Positions 45,277 through 54,488 of a DNA stretch of 64,000 bases are shown one piece after another (position 1 is the stretch's first letter; every line of letters starts with the position of its first letter). The translations under genes were made by a program, and so were the position numbers. This DNA comes from Xanthomonas hydrangeae (GTDB lineage Bacteria > Pseudomonadota > Gammaproteobacteria > Xanthomonadales > Xanthomonadaceae): contig LR990730.1 in assembly GCA_905142475.1 (NCBI GenBank), forward strand, positions 4,931,501 through 4,995,500, given 5' to 3'. The notes beneath the pieces are model-generated. The model was given only the letters and a program-made list of their open reading frames with translations, did no database searches and was not told the origin of the DNA.

Positions 45277-47778
45277 TTAGCTCGAACACCACTCGCATTC
45301 GCTGATGTCGATGTCGTTGGAGCGCACGTAGTACGTGGTCTTCAAGCCTTCGCGCCAGGCGGTCATATGCAGGTCCAGCAGCGTGCTCGCGCGGATGGTG
45401 CTGGGCACGTAGAAGTTGAAGCTGATCGACTGGTCGATGTGTCGCTGGCGACGCGCGTTCTGGCGCACGCTGGCGAACTGGTCCACCTTGTAGGCGCCCT
45501 TTTCGTAGTACGGCCAGGTTTCCAGCGACAGGCCGGGCGCGGCGACCGGACGACGGAAGTCCTTCTTCTCTTCGTAATAGAACGCGCTGTAGATCGGGTC
45601 GATCGAGGCGGTGGAACCGGCGATCTGCGCGGTGCTCATGTTCGGCGCAACCGCCAGCATCCAGGCATTGCGCACGCCGTTGACGGCCACCTGCGCGGAC
45701 AACTCCAGCCACTGCGGGCTGTTGTAGTCGCGCGCACGGAAGTACTCGCCGGTGTGCCAGTCGCTGCCGCGGAACACGCTGTAGGTGCCCTTTTCCTTGG
45801 CCAGCTCCATGCTCGCCTGGACGGTCAGATAGTTGATGCGCTCGTACAGCTCGTCGCTGTAGTCCTCGGCTTCCTTGGCATTCCAGTGGATGGACTTCTG
45901 CGCCAGCAGATGGTGCCAGCCGAAGGTGCCCAGACCGATCGCGCGGTACTTCTGGTTGGTGATGGTGGCCTGCGGCACCGGCAACTGGTTCAGATCGATC
46001 ACGTTGTCGAGCATGCGCACCTGGATCGGGATCAGCCGCTCCAGCACGTCGGCGCCCAGCAGATCGGCCTGGTCGTCCTGCGCGATGATCGCGCGGCCCA
46101 GGTTGATCGAGGACAGATTGCACACGACGAAGTCGCCGGCCTTCTTGGTGGTGACGATCTGATTGCCGCTGATGATCTCCTGCATCATCCGCGTGGGGCT
46201 CATGTTCTGCAGGATCTCGGTGCACAGGTTGGACGAATAGACCATGCCCTCGTGCTTGTTCGGATTCTTGCGATTGACTTCGTCGCGATAGAACATGAAC
46301 GGGTTGCCGGTTTCCAGCTGGCTGACCATGATGCGCTTGAAGATTTCGATCGCCTTGACGGTCTTGCGCGTGATGCGCTCGTCGGCAACCACTTCCTCGT
46401 ACTTGCGACGAAAGCTGCTGTTGGCGTCGCCCTTCTTTTCGTCGTAGAAATCCTGCAGGTACCAGCCCTTGATCCGCTTCACTTCGTGCGGATCGAACAG
46501 GTACCAGTCGCCGCGACGCTCTACCGCTTCCATGAACAGGTCGGGGATGCACACCGAGGTGAACACGTCGTGCGCACGCAGGCGCTGGTCGCCGTTGTTC
46601 AGGCGCAGATCCAGGAACGCCTCGATGTCGCGGTGGAAGATGTCCAGATAGACCGCGATGGCGCCCTTGCGCTGGCCCAGCTGATCCACCGACACCGCGG
46701 TGTTGTTGAGCTGCTTGATCCACGGCACCACGCCGCCGGAGGAATTGGACACGCCGCGGATCGCCGAGCCGGACGAACGCACATAGCCCAGATACGCGCC
46801 GACGCCGCCGCCGTGCTTGGACACGCGCGCCACGTCGGTGTTGGAGTCGTAGATGCCCTGCAGGCTGTCGTCGACGGTGTCGATGAAGCAGCTCGACAGC
46901 TGGCCGCCGACCTTGCCGGCATTGGCCAGGGTCGGGGTGGCCACGGTCATGTACAGGTTGGACAGCGCCCAGTAGGCCTCGCCGACCAGCTGCATGCGGC
47001 GCTCGCGGCTGCCCTTGCCGTTGCCGATCTCGTCCTGCATCAGATACAGCGCAATCGTCAGCCAACGCTCCTGCGGCAGCTCGAACACGCCGCGCGAGTT
47101 GTCGGTGGCCAGGTAGCGCGTGGCCAGCAGGTACAGGCCGTTGTAGGCGAACAGCTTGTCGCGCTCCGGTTCGATCATCTTGCCGGCTTCGATCAGTTCG
47201 TCCTTGGAGTAGCGGCGCAGGATGTCGTTGGAATAGACATTGCGGTCGGCCAGGCTCTCCTGCAAACCGACGAACGAGCCGTATTTCTGGCTGGCGTCGT
47301 AGAACCGGTTGCGGCTGGCGCGCTTGTACAGGCGGCGCAGGTACAGACGCGCGGCAAAGTGCTCCCACTCCGGGGTGGTCAGATCGACGCGGGCCTCGGC
47401 CTCGCGGATCAGATGGTCGACCAGGTCGTCGGCGTTGACGCTGTCCTTGCGATCGACAAAGCCGAACACCGAACGCTTGTAGTCGGCCATGTCCAGCTGC
47501 GGGAATTCGGCATGGATCTGGTCGATGGCGCGCTCCAGGCGCTCCGGTTCGAACGGAATCTTGCGGTTGCCGGCTTCCTTGGTGATCCAGGTGGAGACGG
47601 TTTGTTCTTCGATGGTTTGTGCGTGCATTGCAATGGCTTGGCGGGGGGGCGGCACAACATCCGACGGGTCGGTCGATTCAAGCGCGCCGTGACCAGGCGT
47701 GCTGACACTGGCCGGAACGCTGGAGGTGGTGGCTAAGGTACCGGCGGCGATCGCGGCAAGGGTGTCGTTGGTGGTCAT
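45277..47778 (-). CDS. nrdA: ribonucleoside-diphosphate reductase, α (catalytic) subunit
   Basis: The start M-T-T-N-D-T-L-A at 47778 has GGAGGA upstream; the fallback ATG at 47628 (M-H-A-Q-T-I-E-E) has none. The 833-residue protein begins with a ~50-residue low-complexity extension, then an ATP-cone (about 60-140) for allosteric control, and the catalytic 10-stranded barrel with S-S-C-F-I near residue 305, S-S-N-L-C-T-E-I near 525 (radical Cys and Glu) and the paired Tyr region near 735. The C-terminal redox pair is C-E-W-C, two residues apart rather than the CxxxxC of E. coli. It reduces ribonucleotides with NrdB. Confidence 0.9.
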   Translation of the reverse strand: MTTNDTLAAIAAGTLATTSSVPASVSTPGHGALESTDPSDVVPPPRQAIAMHAQTIEEQTVSTWITKEAGNRKIPFEPERLERAIDQIHAEFPQLDMADYKRSVFGFVDRKDSVNADDLVDHLIREAEARVDLTTPEWEHFAARLYLRRLYKRASRNRFYDASQKYGSFVGLQESLADRNVYSNDILRRYSKDELIEAGKMIEPERDKLFAYNGLYLLATRYLATDNSRGVFELPQERWLTIALYLMQDEIGNGKGSRERRMQLVGEAYWALSNLYMTVATPTLANAGKVGGQLSSCFIDTVDDSLQGIYDSNTDVARVSKHGGGVGAYLGYVRSSGSAIRGVSNSSGGVVPWIKQLNNTAVSVDQLGQRKGAIAVYLDIFHRDIEAFLDLRLNNGDQRLRAHDVFTSVCIPDLFMEAVERRGDWYLFDPHEVKRIKGWYLQDFYDEKKGDANSSFRRKYEEVVADERITRKTVKAIEIFKRIMVSQLETGNPFMFYRDEVNRKNPNKHEGMVYSSNLCTEILQNMSPTRMMQEIISGNQIVTTKKAGDFVVCNLSSINLGRAIIAQDDQADLLGADVLERLIPIQVRMLDNVIDLNQLPVPQATITNQKYRAIGLGTFGWHHLLAQKSIHWNAKEAEDYSDELYERINYLTVQASMELAKEKGTYSVFRGSDWHTGEYFRARDYNSPQWLELSAQVAVNGVRNAWMLAVAPNMSTAQIAGSTASIDPIYSAFYYEEKKDFRRPVAAPGLSLETWPYYEKGAYKVDQFASVRQNARRQRHIDQSISFNFYVPSTIRASTLLDLHMTAWREGLKTTYYVRSNDIDISECEWCSS

Positions 47779-48240
47779 GCGTCCTCCATGCGTAGGCACA
47801 CGAACCCGGCTGGGGACGGGCTGCGACCGGATCCGGTTTCTCCCTGGACAGCGATGGCGGTGCGCGACGACCAGCACGCAAGACCCACGGTCTGCGGCGG
47901 CATCGCCTTCACCAGCCATCTCCTTACCGGAGATTCCACGGCCGCCACCGCGCGGTGTGCTGTCGCGCGGTGGTCGGTGGCGAAACAACAGCGGCGCAAC
48001 GAGACCACGCCGCCTGCTCCAGGCGACGCCCAGATGGCCGTGATCGTTCGTCGCTGCCGCCGCGGAGAGGCGTTTGATTGGCAACCAGCTGCAAATCATG
48101 CTCTCGCTGGTCCGGTCGCCTTGGGGCGACCAACCACCGACTCCCCCAAGATAGTGGGGTCCCCCGGAGGGGTCAACACCAAATGTAGGAAAATCCCGAA
48201 AACCCTTACAGCACAAAGCACTGTCTGACGAACGGTCGAT
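47779..48240 (-). promoter_or_regulatory. structured leader upstream of nrdA
   Basis: A stretch of about 460 bases without a gene. It contains a perfect 10-bp hairpin at 47945-47973 (CCACCGCGCG, loop GTGTGCTGT, CGCGCGGTGG), a smaller one near 47920-47935 (TCTCC…GGAGA), and CCCCCAAGATAGTGGGG at 48143-48159, a palindrome with a CACTAT/ATAGTG core vaguely like an NrdR box. Control of nrdA by NrdR or by leader structure is plausible but unproven. Confidence 0.4.
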
Positions 48241-48516
48241 GCTCCCCCTTGGAACCCGCCAATTTGGTTGCGCAGTCAAGACCCAAACCGGCAATTCTGT
48301 CGATCAGTTGGGTCCGGTTGGGTTGGCTGCGACACGCATCGATGCTGAAGCCAGTCACAGTTGGCTGTCTGCGTCAGGCGGCACCGCACGCCTGGCGCGC
48401 CGCTCTGACGCCGGCACGCCCAGGCTACAGAAGCAAACTCGCCACTGCCGAATCCAGGTGGGCGCCGCCGCCCTCTATTGGACGTTGCGGTCGAGGGCCC
48501 TGCAGCAAGAACTCGC
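48241..48516. other. intergenic region, nothing recognised
   Basis: No reading frame on either strand shows family similarity. It lies between the nrdA upstream region and the repeat block. A short near-repeat of CTGCAGCAAGAACTCGCAGC at its right end recurs as GACTCGCAGCGTCGAGG near 49378-49393. Confidence 0.4.
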
Positions 48517-48871
48517 AGCGTCGAGGGCGCGGTGCCCTCACCGCTTGCGGGACACGCCGTGAACCCGTCCCTGGGGGCTCGGTGGCGGCATCCATGCCGC
48601 CACACGGTCCCGCAACCGGCGAGGACACCGCACCAGACAGTTGGTCGGCGCTCGTTTGAAAAGCTGTCTGTACTGCGACGCGCATCAGACATGAAGCCGA
48701 TGCTTCATGATCGAACAAGGCGCATCCAGCACCGCTCTCCCATGCACACCGACCATCTCGACTGGTCCTTGCCCGCGCACCGTCGCGGGACCTTACGCGG
48801 CATGGATGCCGCGTAAGAGCCTCCATGGACGGATTCACGGCGTGTCCCGCGATGGTGGGCGGGCAAGGGCC
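48517..48871. repeat. composite palindromic repeat, copy 1 (elements X and Y)
   Basis: Element X (48531-48629) has imperfect ends GGTGCCCTCACC…/…GGCGAGGACACC and an inner GGCGGCATCCATGCCGCC. Element Y (48764-48871) has ends GGTCCTTGCCCGCG…/…GGTGGGCGGGCAAGG and inner CGGCATGGATGCCG. X read in reverse resembles Y, so the unit is two related elements in opposite orientation. The whole unit recurs at 49013-49368. No coding content. Confidence 0.75.
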
Positions 48872-49012
48872 CTGCAACCAGGCGCCAGATCGACCGCTCT
48901 GCCGCTGATCCATTCGCACTTTCCAAACCCTCACTACACAACGCACAAAGCAACCTAGACCTGGAACGGTGGAGGTTGTTCGGTTGCGACCGGGTGCTTG
49001 GATCAACAGCTC

Positions 49013-49368
49013 GGTGCGTCGAGTGCGCGGTGCCCTCGCCGCTCGCGGGACACGCCGTGAACCCGTCCCTGGGGGCTCGGTGGCGGCATCCATGCCGCCA
49101 CACGGTCCCGCAACCGGCGAGGACACCGCACCAGACAGTTGGTCGGCGCTCGTTTAAAAAGCTGTCTGTAGTGCGGCGCCTCTCAGACATGGAGCCGATA
49201 CGTCATGATCGAACAAGGCGCATCCAGCACTGCTCTTCCATGCGCACCGACCATCTCGACTGGTCCTTGCCCGCCCACCGTCGCGGGACCTTACGCGGCA
49301 TGGATGCCGCGTAAGAGCCTCCATGGACGGATTCACGGCGTGTCCCGCGATGGTGGGCGGGCAAGGGC
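49013..49368. repeat. composite palindromic repeat, copy 2 (elements X and Y), plus partial X
   Basis: This is a nearly identical second copy of 48517-48871, displaced by about 497 bases, with element X at 49027-49125 and element Y at 49262-49368. A partial third element X follows at 49398-49425. The ~140-base stretches between copies are unrelated, which argues for duplication followed by substitution rather than a recent tandem event. Confidence 0.75.
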
Positions 49369-49504
49369 CCTGCAGCAGACTCGCAGCGTCGAGGCCCGGT
49401 GCCCTCACCGCTCGCGGGACACGCCATGCATTGGCCAAGAAGCCGCTTTGTCAGCCCCTCTCAGATGAACTACGTGACGCCTCGTGCGCAGCCCAGGCGC
49501 GGCC

Positions 49505-50545
49505 TCAGATCTCGGTCGGGCCGATATGGTGGCGCTTGCGGTAGCGGATCGAGGACCACACCGAGGCGGCGATGAAGGCCACGCCGATCAGGCCGGTCAG
49601 CACTTCCGGCACGTGGTACACGGTGCCGACCAGCATGATGATCGCCAGCACGCCGATGGCGTAATGGGCGCCGTGCTCCAGGAACACGAACTCGTCCAAC
49701 GTGCCCTTGTGCACCAGGTAGACCGTCATCGAGCGCACGAACATCGCGCCGATCGCCAGGCCCAGCATGATGATGACCACATCGCGGGTGATCGCGAACG
49801 CACCGATCACCCCGTCGAACGAGAACGAAGCGTCCAGCACTTCCAGATACAGGAACGCGGCGATGCCCGAGCGCTTGGCCGGGCCCATGCCGTCTTCGCT
49901 CTCTTCGGACTCGAACAAGGCATCCACGCTGCCGACCAGCAGGTACAGCAGGATGCCGCCCAGGCCGGCGAACAGCACGCTCTGGAAGATCGCCTCGGGC
50001 AGGAACAGCTTGGTGCACAGCAGGACCGTCACCGCCACGATCACCGACATCGCATCGGCCTTGCCCAGCTTGCCGACCAGCCGCTCCACCGGCCCGAGCC
50101 AGTGCAGCTTGCGCTCCTGGTCGAACAGGAAGTTCAGGAACACCAGCAACAGGAACATGCCACCGAAGGCAGCGATGGACGGGTAGTTGTCGGTCAGCAC
50201 CTGGCTGTAGCGGTCCGGCTCCTTCAGCGCCATCTGCATCACCGGCACCAGGCCCATGCCGGTGGCCACCGACACGATCACGATCGGGAACACCAGGCGC
50301 ATGCCGAACACCGCGATCAGGATGCCCACGGTCAGGAACAATTTTTGCCAGAACGCGTTCATGTGCTTGAGCACACCGGCGTTGACCACTGCGTTGTCGA
50401 ACGACAACGACACTTCCAGCACGCTCAGCACCAGGCATAGCCACAGCGCCTGCCACAGGCCCATCGAGGTGGTGTGGCCCCACCAGGCAGCAACGCCCAG
50501 GCAGACGGCTGTAACCAAGAACGACATTCTGAAATCGCGAAACAT
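49505..50545 (-). CDS. DUF475 (TerC-related) integral membrane protein
   Basis: The start M-F-R-D-F-R-M-S-F at 50545 has GGGAG upstream. The 346-residue protein has eight to nine membrane segments with acidic residues inside the bilayer: S-L-S-F-D-N-A-V-V-N near residue 54 and D-A-S-F-S-F-D-G-V-I-G-A-F near 235. These paired S-F-D motifs are the signature of the TerC/DUF475 group, proposed to handle divalent metals such as Mn2+. The specific substrate is unknown. Confidence 0.83.
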   Translation of the reverse strand: MFRDFRMSFLVTAVCLGVAAWWGHTTSMGLWQALWLCLVLSVLEVSLSFDNAVVNAGVLKHMNAFWQKLFLTVGILIAVFGMRLVFPIVIVSVATGMGLVPVMQMALKEPDRYSQVLTDNYPSIAAFGGMFLLLVFLNFLFDQERKLHWLGPVERLVGKLGKADAMSVIVAVTVLLCTKLFLPEAIFQSVLFAGLGGILLYLLVGSVDALFESEESEDGMGPAKRSGIAAFLYLEVLDASFSFDGVIGAFAITRDVVIIMLGLAIGAMFVRSMTVYLVHKGTLDEFVFLEHGAHYAIGVLAIIMLVGTVYHVPEVLTGLIGVAFIAASVWSSIRYRKRHHIGPTEI

Positions 50546-50650
50546 TGACACTCCCAGGCGGGCCAAGACGACAGCCGGAGCAACGGGCCGGGGCGAGGCC
50601 CGGCAGATCCGGCATGCGGTGAGGAGGGGGGACCGCGGCGTGACCCAAGG

Positions 50651-53359
50651 TCAGGCCGGGCGCGGCTCGCCCATTATAGGGAGTGTCACCGCCATCAGGG
50701 TCGCATCGTCCGGATCCGGGCGTACCCCGAAGCCCAGGCTCTGGCACATCGCCAGCATGGTGCGGTTCTCGCGCAGCACCTGGCCTTCGATCTGTTTGAG
50801 GCCCAGCCAGCGCGCGTACTCGATCATGATGCGCATCAGCTGCCAGCCGATGCCATGGCCCTTGAGGTCGGAGCGGATCAGGATGCCGTACTCGCCTCCC
50901 TCGTAGTCGGCGTCGGCGTGCAGGCGCACCGCGCCGAGCATGTCGCCGCTCTTGGGGTCGATGGCCACCAGCGCGATCGAGCGCGCGTAATCGAGCTGGG
51001 TCAGCCGCGCGATGAACTCATGGCTGAAATGCTTGACCGACTGGAAGAAACGCAACCGCAGGTCTTCGTCGGTGACCCGCGCGAAGAACGCGCGGAACAG
51101 CGCATCGTCTTCCGGGCGGACCGGGCGCACCAGCGCATGGGTGCCGTCGCCGAGCGCGATCTGGCGCTCCCATTCCTTCGGATACGGAAAGATCGCAAAG
51201 CGCGGATGGCCGCGCCCCTTGTGCAGCTTGCGCGCCGGCGCCACCGCCACGCGCGCGTCCAGCGCGATCACGCCATCGCGGTCGGCCAGCAACGGGTTGA
51301 TATCCAGCTCGGTGATTTCGGGGATGTCGGCGGCCAGCTGCGCCAGCTTGACCAGCACCAGCGCCACCGCGCGCTCGTCGGCGGCCGGCACGTCGCGATA
51401 GGCCTTGAGGATGCGCGAGACGCGCGTGCGGCCGATCAATTCATGGGCCAGGCGCAGGTCCAGCGGCGGCAAGGCCAGTTCGCGGTCGTTGATCACTTCC
51501 ACCGCGGTGCCGCCACGGCCGAACACGATCGCCGGGCCGAACACCGGGTCGTCGGCGATGCCGGCGATCAGTTCGCGCGCCTTGGGCCGCAGCACGGTGG
51601 GCTGCACGATCACCCCTTCGATGACCGCGTTCGGCAGTGCGGCGCGCGCGCGCGCCAGGATGCCGGCCGCCGCTTCGCGCACCGCCGCCACGCTGGACAG
51701 ATTCAGGCGCACGCCGTCGACATCGGACTTGTGCGCGATGTCGTTGGACAACACCTTCAAGGTCACCGTGCGGCCGACAGCCAGCAGCGGGTCGGCCAGC
51801 AATGCGGCGTCGTTGGCGGTGGCGGCCACCTGCAGCGGCACGATCGGGATGCCGTAGGCGGCCAGCAGGCGGTTGGTGGCGACCGGGTCCAGCCAGCGCC
51901 GACCGGCCGCCAATGCCTCATCGACCACGGTACGGGCGATGGCCGCATCCACCACGAAGTCTTCCGGCAGGCTGGGCGGGGTTTCCATCAACGCCGCCTG
52001 CGCCTCGCGGTAGCGCACCAGGTGGGTGAAGCCGCGCACCGCGTCCGATTCGGTCGCGTAGGTGGGCACGCGCGCGGCATTGAGCGCGGCGATCGCCGCA
52101 TCGTCCTGGCCCAGCCATACCGCGAAGACCGGCTTTTCGCGCTGATAGCGGTCGCGCTGGTCCAGCGCGCGGGTCAACGCCTTGGCCGCGTCGGCCGAGG
52201 AGGTGAACGCGGTGGGCACGTTGACCACCAACAGCGCGTCGTTCTCCGGATCGTCCAGCAAGGCTTCGATCGCCGCGGCATACCGCGGCCCGTCGGCGTC
52301 GACGATGATGTCGACCGGATTGCTGCGCGACCAGCCTTCGGGCAGCGAGTGATCCAGCCGCTCCAGCGTCTTGGCCGACAACTCCGCCAACGTGCCGCCG
52401 CGCAGCACCAGCTGGTCCACCGCCAGCTGCCCCACCCCGCCGCCATTGCTGAGGATGGCCAGCCGCCGGCCGGGAAAACTGCCGAGCCGGCCCAGCGTTT
52501 CGGCGGCGGCGAACAGCTCGTCCAGCGCGCCCACCCGCAACAGGCCGGCACGCGCGAATGCGGCGCCATACACCGCATCCGAGCCGGCCAGCGCCTGTGC
52601 GTGGGTATCGGCATTGGGGTTGATGCGGAACTGGCGGCCCGACTTGACCACCACCACCGGTTTGGCGCGCGCGGCGGCGCGTGCGGCCGACATGAACTTG
52701 CGCGCATCGCCGATGCGTTCGACGTACAGCAGGATCGCGCGGGTGCGGTAGTCGGTGGCGAAGTAGTCGAGCAGGTCGCCGAAATCCACATCCAGCGTAT
52801 CGCCCAGCGACACCACCGCCGAGAACCCGACCGAGCGCGCCACGCCCCACTCCACCAGCGCGGCGGCAATCGCGCTGGATTCGGAGATCAATGCCAGGTC
52901 GCCGGCCTGCGGGCAATGCGCGGCGATGCTGGCATTGAGCCGTGCATGCGGAGCGATCACGCCCAGGCAGTGCGGGCCGAGGATGCGCATGCCCTTGGCG
53001 CGCGCGGCCGCTTCCATCCGCGCGGCCGGCGAGCCGGGGCCGCTGCCCAGCCCGGCGGTGAGGATGATCGCTGCGGCCACGCCGCGCCGTGCCGCGATCG
53101 ACACGATGCGCGGCACGATGCGCGCCGGCGCGGTGATCACCACCAGGTCCGGCACCCAGGGCAGATCGGTCAGCCGCGCCACCGTGCGCACGCCATCGAT
53201 CTCGCTGTAACGCGGGCTCACCCAGCCGATCTGCCCGGGAAACCCGGCCGCGCGCAGATTGCGCACCACCGCCCGCCCGGCCGAGCGATCGCGCGGACTG
53301 CCGCCGACCACCGCCACGGTGGTGGGACGAAAGACCTGCTGCAGGTGATAGGTGCTCAT
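50651..53359 (-). CDS. acyl-CoA-synthetase-like / GNAT protein acetyltransferase (Pat/PatZ type)
   Basis: The start M-S-T-Y-H-L-Q-Q-V-F at 53359 matches the family. The 902-residue protein has a CoA-binding Rossmann domain (about 10-135), a succinyl-CoA-ligase-like domain with the phosphohistidine region (about 150-300; G-P-H-C-L-G near 128), an ATP-grasp domain (about 490-700), and a C-terminal GNAT domain (about 735-902) with the acetyl-CoA loop G-H-G-I-G-W-Q-L near 855. PatZ-like enzymes acetylate lysines of central metabolic enzymes such as acetyl-CoA synthetase. Monocistronic, high GC. Confidence 0.88.
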   Translation of the reverse strand: MSTYHLQQVFRPTTVAVVGGSPRDRSAGRAVVRNLRAAGFPGQIGWVSPRYSEIDGVRTVARLTDLPWVPDLVVITAPARIVPRIVSIAARRGVAAAIILTAGLGSGPGSPAARMEAAARAKGMRILGPHCLGVIAPHARLNASIAAHCPQAGDLALISESSAIAAALVEWGVARSVGFSAVVSLGDTLDVDFGDLLDYFATDYRTRAILLYVERIGDARKFMSAARAAARAKPVVVVKSGRQFRINPNADTHAQALAGSDAVYGAAFARAGLLRVGALDELFAAAETLGRLGSFPGRRLAILSNGGGVGQLAVDQLVLRGGTLAELSAKTLERLDHSLPEGWSRSNPVDIIVDADGPRYAAAIEALLDDPENDALLVVNVPTAFTSSADAAKALTRALDQRDRYQREKPVFAVWLGQDDAAIAALNAARVPTYATESDAVRGFTHLVRYREAQAALMETPPSLPEDFVVDAAIARTVVDEALAAGRRWLDPVATNRLLAAYGIPIVPLQVAATANDAALLADPLLAVGRTVTLKVLSNDIAHKSDVDGVRLNLSSVAAVREAAAGILARARAALPNAVIEGVIVQPTVLRPKARELIAGIADDPVFGPAIVFGRGGTAVEVINDRELALPPLDLRLAHELIGRTRVSRILKAYRDVPAADERAVALVLVKLAQLAADIPEITELDINPLLADRDGVIALDARVAVAPARKLHKGRGHPRFAIFPYPKEWERQIALGDGTHALVRPVRPEDDALFRAFFARVTDEDLRLRFFQSVKHFSHEFIARLTQLDYARSIALVAIDPKSGDMLGAVRLHADADYEGGEYGILIRSDLKGHGIGWQLMRIMIEYARWLGLKQIEGQVLRENRTMLAMCQSLGFGVRPDPDDATLMAVTLPIMGEPRPA

Positions 53360-53460
53360 GGCGACGACGACGACGGGGGAAGCGGACACGGTACACGTCG
53401 GCCCAAGCCGACGTCATCGACCCGAGGGCTGCAGGACAGCGACGGCGTCCACACACTTGT

Positions 53461-53489
53461 TGTGAACGATTCGCATTTTCGTTAATATT
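53461..53489 (+). promoter_or_regulatory. candidate Fur box upstream of the DUF4198 / EF-hand / TonB receptor operon
   Basis: TGTGAACGATTCGCATTTTC followed by GTTAATATT resembles proteobacterial Fur sites (GATAATGATAATCATTATC), most closely in the GAnnGATTCGCATTnTC core. It lies about 75-100 bases before the DUF4198 start. The match is partial. Confidence 0.5.
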
Positions 53490-53560
53490 GCGTGGTCAGC
53501 CAGCTTTCAGCGCCGCCCCGCGCCCATGCCGCCAGCGACTCATTCGGAACAGGCCCCCCC

Positions 53561-54346
53561 ATGAAACTGCTGACCTTGTCGGCGCTGCTGCTTGCCGCCT
53601 CCGCCTCTGCGCACACGCCTTATCTGGCACCCAACACCTTCGCCCCCCAGCCCGGTCAGACGGTGACCCTGGACGCGGCCTTTGCCGAGACCTTCTTCGT
53701 CCCGGAAGCGGCCTTCGACCAGAGCCGCTTCAGCATCACCGGGCCCGATGGCCGCGACGCCGAACCGGCGCGTGTGCAGGCGCTCGACACCCGCACCGTC
53801 GTCGAACACACCCTGGGCAAGCAGCCCGGCACCTACCGGGTCAGCACCGGCCTGCGCGTGGGCGCGCAGTTCCGCACATGGGAACTGGACGGCAAGCGCG
53901 AGACCGTGCGCGACCCGAAAGTGGCCATGCCCAAGGGCGCCACGCTGATTGCCAGCTTCCAGTCGCGCACCCTGGCCCAGACCTATCTGAGCGTCGGCAA
54001 ACCCGATCGCAGCGCGCTGGCGCCGCGCAATCAGGGTCTGGAACTGGTGCCGGTGACGCACCCCAACGACCTGTATGTCGGCGAGAGCTTCGTCTTCACG
54101 GTGCAATACGACGGCGTGCCGCTGGCCAAGCAGATCGTGGACATCAGCGAGGCGGTGTGGACCTCCGATCGCAAGCCGACGTTGATCAGCGTGACCACCG
54201 ACGCGGCCGGCCGCGCAACCTTGAAGCTGGACCGCGCCGGCACCTGGCTGGCGCTGACCCGCCACCGCACCCCGGCTCCGGCCGACGCCCCGGTGCGCGA
54301 GTACAGCAACAGCACCACGCTGACGTTTCAGGTGCTCGAACAATAG
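53561..54346 (+). CDS. DUF4198 family periplasmic protein
   Basis: The start M-K-L-L-T-L-S-A-L at 53561 opens a signal peptide that ends at A-S-A-H-T. The 261-residue protein is a DUF4198 (NikM-like β-sandwich) family member: mature N-terminus H-T-P-Y-L-A-P-N-T-F, whose first His could bind metal, and Y-V-G-E-S-F-V-F-T-V near residue 185. Members occur beside metal transporters and TonB receptors. Here it heads an operon with an EF-hand protein and a haem-type receptor downstream of a Fur-like site, suggesting metal handling in the periplasm. Confidence 0.8.
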   Translation: MKLLTLSALLLAASASAHTPYLAPNTFAPQPGQTVTLDAAFAETFFVPEAAFDQSRFSITGPDGRDAEPARVQALDTRTVVEHTLGKQPGTYRVSTGLRVGAQFRTWELDGKRETVRDPKVAMPKGATLIASFQSRTLAQTYLSVGKPDRSALAPRNQGLELVPVTHPNDLYVGESFVFTVQYDGVPLAKQIVDISEAVWTSDRKPTLISVTTDAAGRATLKLDRAGTWLALTRHRTPAPADAPVREYSNSTTLTFQVLEQ

Positions 54347-54488
54347 CGCCGTGCAACCGCTGCGGCGGTTGCGCATCTCCACCGGCGTCTCGCACACCGG
54401 CGCGGCCCATTCGCCCGGCATCGCACTCCCCCTGCAGGCCCAGCCAACGCCACGGCCCGACACCGTTTCTCCCATCAAGAGGCAATCC

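Noticed and set aside
44428-47736. A 1102-codon plus-strand open frame opposite nrdA and nrdB
   Set aside because: It is antisense to two strongly supported genes, has low-complexity Arg/Gly/His-rich composition and no family motif. Long antisense frames are expected at this GC content.
47779-48240. A cobalamin riboswitch upstream of nrdA
   Set aside because: The conserved B12-box and core GCCACTG elements were not found. Only a loose CCAGGGAGAAACCGG-like stretch is present.
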